64,000 nt of DNA from Sanderia malayensis. Its lineage: Eukaryota > Cnidaria > Scyphozoa > Semaeostomeae > Pelagiidae. The stretch lies in NCBI GenBank assembly GCA_013076295.1, contig RQOL01000742.1, forward strand, positions 62,001-126,000, written 5' to 3'. Of the stretch, positions 47,771-60,500 are shown piece after piece. Under the pieces are notes generated by a model, which worked only from the letters and a program-made list of their open reading frames with translations, did no database searches and had not been told where the DNA came from. Numbering within the stretch: position 1 is the first letter of the stretch; every line of letters starts with the position of its first letter. Position numbers and translations under genes: made by a program.

Positions 47771-50700
47771 TACAATTTACACTAATAAAAGATAACACTC
47801 ATTCCCACAATTTACACTAACAAAAATTTACTTTTCTTCCGCAACCTACACAAATCAAAATGAAAATTCATTGCCACAATTTGCGCATGATTCCACGTCA
47901 ATTCAGCGAAAACACATTGTTATGCACTTTTTGTTACATCTTTCAGTAATATTAACACTCATTGCCACAATTTACCCTAATAAAAGATAACACTCATTCC
48001 CACAATTTACACCAATGAAAATTAATTCTCATCCCCACAACTTACACTGATAAAAATTAACATTCATTCCCACAATTTGCGCATGGTTCCACGTCAATTC
48101 AGCGAAAACAAATTGTTGTGCACTTTTAGTTACTTTTTTTCAGTAATATTAACATTCATTCCTACAATTTACACTAATAAAAGATAACACTCATTCCCAC
48201 AATTTACACCAATAAAAATTTAACATTTATTCCCGCAACTTACACTAATCAAAATTGACATTCATTCCCACAATTTGCGCATGGTTCCACGTCAATTCAG
48301 CGAAAACAAATTGTTGTGCACTTTTAGTTACTTTTTTTCAGTAATATTAACATTCATTCCTACAATTTACACTAATAAAAGATAACACTCATTCCCACAA
48401 TTTACACCAATAGAAATTTAACATTTATTCCCGCAACTCACACTAATCAAAATTAACTTTTCTTCCCACAATTTGCGCATGATCCAACGTCAATTCAGCG
48501 AAAAGAAATTGTTATACACTTTTAGTTACTTTTTTCAGTAATATTAACCTTGATTCCCACAATTTACACTAATAAAAGATAACACTCATTCCCACAATTT
48601 ACACAAAAAAAAATTAACTTTTACTCCCGCAACTTACACTAATCGAAATTAACATTCATTCCCACAAATTGCGCATGGTTCCACGGCGATTCAGCGAAAG
48701 CAAATTGTTATGCACCTTTAGTTACTTTTTCAGTCATATTAACATTCATTCCCACAATTTACACTAATAAAAGATAACACTCATTCTCACAATTTACACC
48801 AATAAAAATTTAACATTTACTCCCGCAACTGACAATAATCAAAATTAACTTTCTTCCCACAACTTGCGCATGATCCGACGTCAATTCAGCGAAAAGAAAT
48901 TGTTATACACATTTAGTTACTTTTTTCAGTAATATTTACCTTGATTCCCACAATTTACACTAATAAAAGATAACACTCATTCCCACAATTTACACAAAAA
49001 AAAATTAACTTTTATTCCCGCAACTTACACTAATCGAAATTAACATTCATTCCCACAAATTGCGCGTGGTTCCACGTCGATTCAGCGAAAGCAAATTGTT
49101 ATACACTTTTAGTTACTTTTTTCAGTAATATTAATATTGATTCCCAAAATTTACACTAATAAAAGATAACACTCATTCCCACAATTTACACCAAAAAAAT
49201 TAACTTTTATTCCCGAAACTCACATAAATCAAAATTAAGATTCATTCCCACAATTGGCGCATGATTCCACGTCAATTCTGCGAAAACAATTTGTTATACA
49301 CTTTTAGATACTTTTTTCAGTAATATTAACATTCATTCCCACAATTTCCACGAATAAAAGATAACACTCATTCCCACAATTTACAGTAATAAAAGATAAC
49401 ACTCATTCCCACAATTTACACCAAAAAAATTAACTTTTATTCCCGCAACTTACATTAATCAAAATTGACATTCATTCCCACAATTTGCGCATGATGCCGC
49501 TTCAATTCAGCGAAAGCAAATTGTTATGCACCTTTAGTTACCTTTTTCATTCATATTAACATTCATTCCCACAATTTACACTAATAAAAGATAACACTCA
49601 TTCCCACAATTTCCACCAATGAAAATTACCTTTTATTTCCGCAACTTACACTAATCAAAATTAACATTTATTCCCACATTTTGCGCATGATTCCACGTCA
49701 ATTCAGCGAAAACAAATTGTTGTGCATTTTATTTACTTTTTTTCAGTAATACTAACATTCATTCCTACAATTTACACTAATAAAAGATAACACTCATTCC
49801 CACAATTTACACTAACAAAAATTTCCTTTTCTTCCCGCAACCTACACAAATCAAAATGAAGATTCATTGCCACAATTTGCGCATGATTCCACGTCAATTC
49901 AGCGAAAACACATTGTTATGCACTTTCAGTTACATCTTTCAGTAATATTAACACTCATTGCCACAATTTACACTAATAAAAGATAACACTCATTCCCACA
50001 ATTTACACCAAAAAAAATTTAACATTTACTCCCGCAACTGACACTAATCAAAATTAACTTTTCTTCCCACAATTTGCGCATGATCCGACGTCAATTCAGC
50101 GAAAAGAAATTGTTATACACTTTTAGTTACTTTTTTCAGTAATATTAACCTTGATTCCCACAATTTACACTAATAAAAGATAACACTCATTCCCATAATT
50201 TACACCAAAAAAAATTAACTTATATTCCCGCAACTTACACTAATCGAAATTAACATTCATTCCCACAAATTGCGCATAGTTCCACGTCGATTCAGCGAAA
50301 GCAAATTGTTATACACTTTTAGTTACTTTTTTCAGTAATATTAATATTGATTCGCACAATTTACACTAATAAAAGATAACACTCATTCCCACAATTTACA
50401 CCAATGAAAATTAATTCTCATCCCCGCAACTTACACTGATAAAAATTAACATTCATTCCCACAATTTGCGCATGGTTCCACGTCAATTCAGCGAAAACAA
50501 ATTGTTGTTCACTTTTAGTTACTTTTTTCAGTAATATTAACATTCATTCCTACAATTTACACTAATAAAAGATAACACTCATTCCCACAATTTACACCAA
50601 TAAAAATTTAACATTTATTCCCGCAACCTACACTAATCAAAATTGACATTCATTCCCACAATTTGCGCATGATTCCACGTCAATTCAGCGAAAGCAAATT

Positions 50701-53015
50701 GTTATGCACCTTTAGTTACTTTTTCAGTCATATTAACACTCATTCCCACAATTTACACTAACAAAAATTTACTTTTCTTCCCGCAACCTACACAAATCAA
50801 AATGAAGATTCATTGCCACAATTTGCGCATGATTCCACGTCAATTCAGCGAAAACACATTGTTATGCACTTTTAGTTACATCTTTCAGTAATATTAACAC
50901 TCATTGCCACAATTTACACTAATAAAAGATAACACTCATTCCCACAATTTACACCAATGAAAATTAATTCTCATCCCCGCAACTTACACTGATAAAAATT
51001 AACATTCATTCCCACAATTTGCGCATGGTTCCACGTCAATTCAGCGAAAACAAATTGTTGTGCACTTTTAGTTACTTTTTTCAGTAATATTAACATTCAT
51101 TCCTACAATTTACACTAATAAAAGATAACACTCATTCCCACAATTTACACCAATAAAAATTTAACATTTATTCCCGCAACTTACACTAATCAAAATTGAC
51201 ATTCATTCCCACAATTTGCGCATGATTCCACGTCAATTCAGCGAAAGCAAATTGTTATGCACCTTTAGTTACTTTTTCAGTCATATTAACAATCATTCCC
51301 ACAATTTACACTAATAAAAGATAACACTCATTCTCAAATTTTACACCAATAAAAATTTAACATTTACTCCCGCAACTGACACTAATCAAAATTAACTTTT
51401 CTTCCCACAATTTGCGCATGATCCGACGTCAATTCAGGGAAAAGAAATTGTTATACACTTTTAGTTACTTTTTTCAGTAATATTAATCTTGATTCCCACA
51501 ATTTACACTAATAAAAGATAACACCCATTCCCACAATTTACACCAATGAAAATTACCTTTTATTTCCGCAACTTACACTAACAAAATTAACATTTATTTC
51601 CACATTTTGAGCATGATTCCACGTCAATTCTGCGAAAACAATTTGTTATACACTTTTAGTTACTTTTTTCAGTAATATTAACATTCATTCCCACAATTTC
51701 CACGAATAAAAGATAACACTCATTCCCACAATTTACACCAACAAAAATTTACTATTCCTCCCGCAACCTACACAAATCAAAATGAAGATTCATTGCCACA
51801 ATTTGCGCATGATTCCACGTCAATTCAGCGAAAGCAAATTGTTATGCACCTTTAGTTACTTTTTCAGTCATATTAACATTCATTCCCACAATTTACACTA
51901 ATAAAAGATAACACTCATTCTCACAATTTACACCAATAAAAATTTAACATTTACTCCCGCAACTGACACTAATCAAAATTAACTTTTCTTCCCACAATTT
52001 GCGCATGATCCCACGTCAATTCAGCGAAAAGAAATTGTTATACACTTTTAGTTACTTTTTTCAGTAATATTAACCTTGATTCCCACAATTTACACTAATA
52101 AAAGATAACATTCATTCCCACAATTTACACCAATAGAAATTACCTTTTTTCCCCGCAACTTACACTAATTAAAATTAGGATTCATTCCCACAATTTGCGC
52201 ATGATTCCAGGTCATTTCAGCGAAAACAAATTCTTATACACTTTTAGTTACTTTTTTCAGTAATAATAACATTCATCCCCACAATTTACACTAATAAAAG
52301 ATAACACTCATTCCCACAATTTACACTAATAAAAATTAACTTTCATTCCCACAACTTACACAAATAAAAATTAACTTCTGTTCCCGCCACTGACACTAAT
52401 CAAAATTAACATTCATTCCCACAATTTGCACATGATTCCACGTCAATTCAGCGAAAACAAATTGTTATACACTTTTAATTACTTTTTTCAGTAATATTTA
52501 CATTCATTCCCACAATTTACACTAATAAAAGATAACACTCATTCCCATAGTTTACGCTAATAAAAACTAACTTTCACTCCTACAATTTACACCAATAAAA
52601 ATTAACTTTTGTTCCCGCAACTTACACTAATCAAAATTAAGATTCATTCCCACAATTGGCGCATGATTCCACGTCAATTCAGCGAAAACAAATTGTTATA
52701 CACTTTTAGTTACTTTTTTCAGTAATATTAACATTCATCCCCACAATTTACACTAATAAAAGATAACACTCATTCCCACAATTTACACTAATAAAAATTA
52801 ACTTTCATTCCCACAACTTACACAAATAAAAATTAACTTTTGTTCCCGCCACTGACACTAATCAAAATTAACATTCATTCCCACAAATTGCACATGATTC
52901 CACGTCAATTCAGCGAAAACAAATTGTTATACACTTTTATATACTTTTTTCAGTAATATTTACATTCATTCCCACAATTTACACTAATAAAAGATAACAC
53001 TCATTCCCACAGTTT
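47771..53015. repeat. satellite array, block 4
   Basis: The satellite resumes after the foldback in register with copy 1 of the 4.3-kb duplication, up to about 48712, then continues as ordinary monomers. The last kilobase (about 52100-53015) has more monomers with extra 35-bp units. Element D begins at 53016. Confidence 0.95.
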
Positions 53016-53285
53016 AATGATTTTAAATGCAATTTAAAAATGGTTAAGGTTGAAAGAAATTGCATCGCTCGCTGACAACCATATCCGTGTTACCGTCGCG
53101 ACACGGATATAAATCCTTAGGCAAAGTTCATTAACACCCCCTAAATATTGGGGCACTAGGGAGACCCTTATCCACGCGTCTAGCGCGGCACGTTTTGTAG
53201 GGATTAAATCCTTGGGGCATATAGGAGTACAGAGTAGCATTTCTAATCATTCTTCGTTGGAACTCAGAGAGCTAGCACAATTTCT
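53016..53285 (+). repeat. split repeat A1
   Basis: This 270-bp direct repeat matches A2 at an offset of 4,021 bp and looks identical by eye. It contains a perfect hairpin: a 10-bp stem, 53081-53090 pairing with 53101-53110, around a 10-nt loop. Confidence 0.9.
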
Positions 53286-56031
53286 TTATGTTGTGTTCTC
53301 TCAAATATGATAAATATGCTCTGGGAGCTTCGTCGTTTACTGCTGATCACAACACAATATGACGCCCGACTGGCCGATGTCTTCCATAGCTACCTCTCAG
53401 AGCCACATATACAACCATATACAAGCTATTCCGGTGAGGTCGTTTCTTAACATTTGTATTTAGGTACCAATTATTTCCTGCACATGCATCATTGAACTAG
53501 GCTTAGCTTACTTTGCTGTTTATCTAGTCAGCATATTTTGCGTGTGATTTCGCCTCGCTTCTTCTTACTGCAAGGTCTGTAAGAGTAACTAACTGGGGAT
53601 GGCCTATTTTCTGCTTCCTTGTTATCCATGGCCACTAGGGTGGTTTTTTATCATCTCCTCCTCTTGATATCCCCCACCACTGTACGCCTATTATATGTTT
53701 TCATTTAACGCCACTCCATGTTTGGGGTTTTCTTGCTTGTAGTTTCGCTCACTTCTTGCTATATATTTACGGCTTGTGTATTTATAGCTTTAGACCAGGA
53801 ATCCCAGGTTGGTAGTAGGTGCTGCTGATTCTAGAACATCTGGGGGGAAATTTTGCACAAAGTCTAAGTATATTTCTGCCATGCAAAGCAAGGGCACGTC
53901 CGTTCAGGCTTGTTTGTGACGTTTAGCCTGGGCATTAGGCCCTTGTCATGCGATTGCAATGTCAATTAGTTGTCTCGATATCAATTCTCAATGCTAATTA
54001 GCCCCCGCACGGCTGCATTATTTTTAGAGCATAACAAATGTCCCACCAGCACCTTTGTAGGTTCGGTAGCCTGAAAGTCATTATCACACAAAGCTTTACA
54101 GTTTTCGTTACTTTACTACTAGCATCACCCTTCTTAGCTGTTTGCCATGCTACAGTAGCTTGTTTTCTGGTTTTTCCCTCGAATTCGGAAAGGGTGTATT
54201 TGTGAAAATCCGTGAAAATCATAATTCTATCGCCCTTGCCGCCAGGGTGTGGCAACAACAGGGGTATCTGTCTCTGATTGGTTTATTTTCCTTATTTCAA
54301 GGCCATATTTGTTCTCGTCTGCGGACAGAAACAAAAAGGTTCACCCTAAACCAAATAGGTTCACAATAAGTATCCCAAACAGTGACCAGACCCAGCATAG
54401 TATTATGCTTTGGAATATTTTGAACAGTAATCGTCATTTGGCGTAAAATTTAGCATAATCTGAAATTGGGCATTATTTCGGTGCTGTTTGTCGGAGGCGC
54501 TGTTTCCGTTTATAAGTATTGGGCCGATTCTGATGAGTGTGCGCTTCATTCAAATATCTACAGTTTAATATTTAACACCCTTGCCCAATTTTGCTTCTAT
54601 TTTGCGTACGTCGCCACCCTTACAACACATACGAGTGGCTGGCGGCATTATCCTTCATCAAGCCTTATTTGGGGCTCTGTCGTTATCTGCACATGCACAT
54701 GCCGACCTTTCAGACAGGAATGGCTTGATTTGAAATTTCGAATACTTTCCCTTCCCTCTCAATCTGGCCTAGTTTGATACCACCTTCGCAGAATTTCCAA
54801 ACTGATCCCTTAGGAAAAATTAGGGCGCTGGGCTCGCAAACCGTTTCGGTTCCCCCAATGTCCTAGGCAACTATATCCAGAGATGATGTTGTACCCTATT
54901 TTGTTCTTTAATCCGTTTTTCTATCAACCTAAATTAAAGGAAAGTGACCCTTCAGGGTGCACGGCCTATACACTCAAGCATCTAGCATTTGATTAAAACG
55001 ATATGTTTTGAAGAGTACACTCAGTTTGAAAACAAACAACAAATCTTTGTTGATGTGACTTCATGGGGGCGGAGCACTACCCAGAAGCGGCTGAGTGGAT
55101 TTGGACAGCCTCAGATTGAAGGGAAACTACATTAAATACACGTAATCATCAACAATTTGGGATCTGAAGTCGGGATTTGCTGGACAGGGATTGCTTTACT
55201 ATCTCCTGCTGAAAGCAGTAGGGCGTAATGATGGTGCAGGTGATGGTGCAGTGGTTTTTTGGGGCCTGCTGTGCTTCCGCGCGGCTTTTCTCTTGGCTTG
55301 CGGGCGTTGGTTTTTGTCGATTTGTCCCCGCGACAGGAGGGCGGCTCCTGTGTTCTTTCTCGGAATGGAATGGCGTTTTTGGGCCTTACTGATTCTGGCC
55401 ACGCACAAATAAATATTAATAACCAAACCAGCAACTGAGAATAATGACAGCTTGCAATTGTTTTCAGCTGCATGATCTCATCATTTGCATAAGAATAAAA
55501 TTTTGCGCGTGACTTTTATGAGAGATTTGTATGGGCAAATTTTAGAATTTCAAATTTCGCAATACCTGATGGTACAAGAATTTTGTCCGGACAATCGAAC
55601 CATTGTTATCCTAGAAACTTGGCCATATAGACTACATGACGCATGTGCCGTGAGTCAAAAACTATTTGATTGTTGCTGATTTACACGAATTGGAATTTGA
55701 ATTTGAATTTGTCACACTGATTGCAAATTCCACCAAATCGCGATGTTTGTCCAGTATATACAGCTGCTTTAAGCCATTTTACATTCGGCAAATGGGGGTA
55801 ATCACTCGTTGCAGATACAATGCTTGTGTTTCGTTACAGTTGCTGTTTTCTGCCTCGTGGCAGTTGTAGCATTCTCTCGTACTTCATCAAAGGGGTAGCT
55901 CTTAATAGTAATTTAATTTGAAATTTCTCCGACCCGACAACCAGTCTCAAACCTAACCAGTTTGGAACGAGCTTTACAGTGAGTCTTCCTCGCATCGCAT
56001 GATTATTTCCAGTCATATTGCGCGAATATAA
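53286..56031. other. internal region of element D, no recognised genes
   Basis: About 2.7 kb with higher GC than the satellite and only short frames, none with recognisable gag, reverse transcriptase or RNase H motifs. A frame at 54466-54777 has hydrophobic stretches, but no supporting features. The region may be decayed retroelement sequence or captured host DNA. Confidence 0.6.
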
Positions 56032-56053
56032 AGGGCCCAAAACATGGTGACTA

Positions 56054-56163
56054 CACAGCTTCTGGGTCGGGGCCGCGATTACGCGGCTTCTGTCGGCCTG
56101 TCAGCCCACCTGATCCAAGCTATTGGCCGCTGGTCAAGCACGGCTTACGAACCCCACACATAA
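56054..56163 (+). pseudogene. decayed tyrosine recombinase C-terminus
   Basis: The plus strand holds the C-terminal signature of a DIRS/Ngaro-type tyrosine recombinase. An HxxR-box-like HSFW-VGAA starts at 56054. After a frame change (about 56072-56084), GLSAHLIQAIGRWSS and TAYEPH follow, ending at a stop at 56161-56163. In the family the box carries His and Arg, and the nucleophile Tyr lies a few residues after the GRW motif. Here the Arg position reads Trp, and the expected Tyr position reads His, so the remnant should be inactive. The conserved order and spacing make the assignment good despite the decay. Confidence 0.75.
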
Positions 56164-56456
56164 AGCCACCACAAAGTCAGCTGACCACTGCCCCTTCTGC
56201 GTTGTCACAAGGGGCTCAAGAGAGTTAAGTATAGCTAGTTAAATCGTCGTTACTAATACTTCGTCATTATTCTTGCTATCTATTTAACCATCTGGGTAAT
56301 TCCTTTTATTTCTATTCTGAATTGTAGCCAACGTCACGTGTGGAACCTATTACTATCAGACTCGATGTTATCAGCAGCCCTGGAAAAACAAATGCGTTGC
56401 TTTGATGAAATTCCATGGCTATCATTTCCAAGTGCTTTGTTGATGATGCAGTGTTC

Positions 56457-56590
56457 AAATACCTCGCTGAAGGTTGCAATATAAAAATACCTCGCTGAAG
56501 GTGCAGTGTTTGAAATACCTCCTCGGAGGTTGCAGTGATAAAGTATACCTCGTTGAAGGTGCAGTTGTTAAATGCCTCGTTGAAGGTAGC
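56457..56590. repeat. 28-bp minisatellite, about 5 copies
   Basis: Degenerate tandem copies share TACCTCGCTGAAGGT or TGCCTCGTTGAAGGT, starting at about 56458, 56486, 56514, 56544 and 56571. They lie between the recombinase remnant and repeat B1 of element D. Confidence 0.75.
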
Positions 56591-56943
56591 TACCACCAAT
56601 GAAAAATGCCACGCCTTTGGGCTTGCGTGGCCTTATGCCTGCAGCCTTCCTTTTTGGCTTTTGTTTTCCTTAGGAGGTTTCCGGCGGCTGCCCGGTGGTG
56701 TCGTCTGCAGGGGCCTCCATTATGATTTTTTGATTGCGTATATTAACTTTTAGCTTAGCCATTTGTTCCTGATCTGCCATTTTTGCTAAGGGTTATTGTT
56801 TGGGGAGGTGGGAGGAATTGCTAGCTCCCAAGCCAGCTAGGATTCATTCACTATTACCTATAAGGTTAGAATTAAGAAATGAGTATCATAAGTTGTAGTC
56901 TTTACGTTCGGGATTCAGGGGGTCACACTACGTGTTCTGTGGA

Positions 56944-57036
56944 CGGAGTTTGTCGGAATCACCGACCGTAAATGCCTTTCTTTGCTCAAGCAATCCGGGC
57001 CGGTAGGCTAACCGCCCAATTTCTTGAGATAGCTTA
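56944..57036 (+). repeat. split repeat B1
   Basis: This 93-bp direct repeat matches B2 at 57408-57500 and abuts A2. It contains the small hairpin GTCGG-AATCA-CCGAC. Confidence 0.9.
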
Positions 57037-57306
57037 AATGATTTTAAATGCAATTTAAAAATGGTTAAGGTTGAAAGAAATTGCATCGCTCGCTGACAAC
57101 CATATCCGTGTTACCGTCGCGACACGGATATAAATCCTTAGGCAAAGTTCATTAACACCCCCTAAATATTGGGGCACTAGGGAGACCCTTATCCACGCGT
57201 CTAGCGCGGCACGTTTTGTAGGGATTAAATCCTTGGGGCATATAGGAGTACAGAGTAGCATTTCTAATCATTCTTCGTTGGAACTCAGAGAGCTAGCACA
57301 ATTTCT
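57037..57306 (+). repeat. split repeat A2
   Basis: This is the second 270-bp A copy, including the same 10-bp hairpin (57102-57111 with 57122-57131). After 57306 it diverges from the sequence following A1. Confidence 0.9.
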
Positions 57307-57407
57307 CCCACCCTCCCTCTCCTTATTATTGTTTATTGATTTGCATTATGTTTTCAGTCATTGTTCTGTAGTTTGACCATTCGGTTAGTACTGCCTGGTG
57401 TACCGGC

Positions 57408-57500
57408 CGGAGTTTGTCGGAATCACCGACCGTAAATGCCTTTCTTTGCTCAAGCAATCCGGGCCGGTAGGCTAACCGCCCAATTTCTTGAGATAGCTTA
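57408..57500 (+). repeat. split repeat B2
   Basis: This is the 93-bp right end of element D, directly followed by satellite at 57501. Confidence 0.9.
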
Positions 57501-60500
57501 ACACTAATAAAAACTAACTTTCACTCCTACAATATACACAAAAAAAAAACTAACTTTTGTTCCCGCAACTTACACTAATCAAAATTAAGATTCATTCCCA
57601 CAATTGGCGCATGATTCCACGTCAATTCAGCGAAAACAAATTGTTATACACTTTTAGATACTTTTTCAGTAATATTAACATTCATTCTCACAATTTACAC
57701 TAATAAAAGATAACACTCATTCCCACAATTTACACCAATAAAAATTAACTTTTATTCCCGAAACTTACACTAATCAACATTAACTTTCATTCGCACAATT
57801 TGCGCATGATTCCACGTCAAATCAGCGAAAACAAATTGTTATGCACTTTTAGTTACCTTTTTCAGTAATATTAACATTCATTCCCACAATTCACACTAAT
57901 AAAAGATAACACTCATTCCCACAATTTACACCAATAGAACTTAACTTTTGTTCCCGCAACTTACAATAATCAAAATTAAGATTCATTCCCACAATTGGCG
58001 CATGATTCCACGTCAATTCAGCGAAAACAAATTGTTATACACTTTTAGTTACTTTTTTCAGTAATATTAACATTCATCCCCACAATTTACACTAATCAAA
58101 GATAACACTCATTCCGACAATTTACACTAATAAAAATTAACTTTCATTCCCACAACTTACACAAATAAAAATTAACTTTTGTTCCCGCCACTGACACTAA
58201 TCAAAATTAACATTCATTCCCACAATTTGCACATGATTCCACGTCAATTCAGCGAAAACAAATTGTTATACACTTTTATATACTTCTTTCAGTAATATTT
58301 ACATTCATTCCCACAATTTACACTAATAAAAGATAACACTCATTCCCACAGTTTACACTAATAAAAACTAACTTTCACTCCTACAATTTACACAAAAAAA
58401 AACTAACTTTTGTTCCCGCAACTTACACTAATCAAAATTAAGATTCATTCCCACAATTGGCGCATGATTCCACGTCAATTCAGCGAAAACAAATTGTTAT
58501 ACACTTTTAGATACTTTTTCAGTAATATTAACATTCATTCTCACAATTTACACTAATAAAAGATATCACTCATTCCCACAATTTACACCAATAAAAATTA
58601 ACTTTTATTCCCGAAACTTACACTAATCAACATTAACATTCATTCGCACAATTTGCGCATGATTCCACGTCAAATCAGCGAAAACAAATTGTTATGCACT
58701 TTTAGTTACCTTTTTCAGTAATATTAACATTCATTCCCACAATTCACACTAATAAAAGATAACACTCATTCCCACAATTTACACCAATAGAACTTAACTT
58801 TTTTTCCCGCAACTTACACTAATCAAGATTAGGATGCATTCCCACAATTTGCGCATGATTCCACGTCAATTCAGCAAATGCAAATTGTTATACACTTTTA
58901 GTTACTTTTTTCAGTAATATTAAAATTCATTCCCATAATTTAAACTAATAAAAGATAACAATCATTACCACAACTTACACCAATAAAAATTAACTTTTAT
59001 TCCGCCACTGACACTAATCAACATTAACATTCATTCCCACAATTTGCACATGATTCCACGTCAATTCAGTGAAAACAAATTGTTATACACTTTTAATTAC
59101 TTTTTTCAGTAATATTTACATTCATTCCCACAATTTACACTAATAAAAGATAACACTCATTCCCATAGTTTACGCTAATAAAAACTAACTTTTACTCCTA
59201 CAATTTACACCAATAAAAATTAACTTTTGTTCCCGCAACTTACACTAATCAAAATTAAGATTCATTCCTACAATTGGCGCATGATTCCACGTCAATTCAG
59301 CGAAAACAAATTGTTATACACTTTTAGTTACTTTTTTCAGTAATATTAACCTTCATTCCCACAATTTACACTAATAAAAGATAAAACTCATTCCCACAAT
59401 TTACACCAATAAAAATTAGCTTTTATTCCCGAAAATTACAATAATCAAAATTAACATCAATTCCCACAATTTGCGCATGATTCTACGTCAATTCAGCGAA
59501 AAAAAATTGCTATACACTTTTAGTTACTTTTTTCAGTTATTTTAACATTCATTCCCACAATTTACACTAATAAAACATAACTTTCATTACCACAATTTAC
59601 ACCAATAAAAATTAACTTTTATTCCGCCACTGACACTAATCAACATTAACATTCATTCCCACAATTTGCACATGATTCCACGTCAATTCAGCGAAAACAA
59701 ATTGTTATACACTTTTAGTTACTTTTTTCAGTAATATTAAAATTCATTCCCATAATTTAAACTAATAAAAGATAACAATCATTACCACAACTTACACCAA
59801 TAAAAATTAACTTTTATTCCGCCACTGACACTAATCAACATTAACATTCATTCCCACAATTTGCACATGATTCCACGTCAATTCAGCGAAAACAAATTGT
59901 TATACATTTTTAATTACTTTTTTCAGTAATATTTACATTCATTCCCACAATTTACACTAATAAAAGATAACACTCATTCCCATAGTTTACGCTAATAAAA
60001 ACTAACTTTTACTCCTACAATTTACACCAATAAAAATTAACTTTTGTTCCCGCAACTTACACTAATCAAAATTAAGATTCATTCTCACAATTGGCGCATG
60101 ATTCCACGTCAATTCAGCGAAAACAAATTGTTATACACTTTTAGTTACTTTTTTCAGTAATATTAACATTCATTCCCACAATTTACACTAATAAATGATA
60201 ACATTCATTCCAACAGTTTACACTAATAAAAACTAACTTTCACTCCTACAATTTACACAAAAAAAACTAACTTTTGTTCCCGCAACTTACACTAATCAAA
60301 ATTAAGATTCATTCCCACAATTGGCGCATGATTCCACGTCAATTCAGCGAAAACAAATTGTTATACACTTTTAGATACTTTTTCAGTAATATTAACATTC
60401 ATTCTCACAATTTACACTAATAAAAGATATCACTCATTCCCACAATTTACACCAATAAAAATTAACTTTTATTCCCGACACTTACACTAATCAACATTAA

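Larger units (their letters stand above)
36165..48712. repeat. 4.3-kb satellite duplication; second copy holds the foldback
   Basis: Copy 1 is about 36165-40430 and copy 2 about 40862-48712. The offset is 4,697 bp at first. It becomes 4,895 bp after an extra monomer near 43740-43937 in copy 2, then 8,283-8,285 bp to the right of the foldback element at 44384-47770. Copy 1 at about 39478-39495 is the matching uninterrupted sequence. Edges are approximate. Confidence 0.8.
53016..57500 (+). mobile_element. tyrosine-recombinase retroelement relic with split direct repeats (Ngaro/DIRS-like)
   Basis: Order: A1 (53016-53285), internal region, B1 (56944-57036), A2 (57037-57306), about 100 bp, B2 (57408-57500). 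B1 abuts A2. This A1-internal-B1-A2-B2 layout is the split-direct-repeat form of Ngaro/PAT-like tyrosine-recombinase retroelements. Joining the flanks (AGTTT at 53011-53015 and ACACTAAT from 57501) restores the satellite exactly, with no target duplication, as expected of tyrosine-recombinase integration. A decayed recombinase C-terminus is at 56054-56163. No reverse transcriptase was recognised, so the copy is decayed or non-autonomous. An alternative is two tandem related elements sharing their ends. Confidence 0.7.

Noticed and set aside
55132..55473. Basic frames inside element D as a gag protein
   Set aside because: No zinc knuckle or known gag signature; two overlapping frames have similar composition, which points to base composition and not to a protein.
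53016..57500. Ordinary LTR retrotransposon
   Set aside because: The end repeats are split (A and B separate), B1 abuts A2, there is no TG...CA end or target duplication, and a tyrosine-recombinase tail is present.
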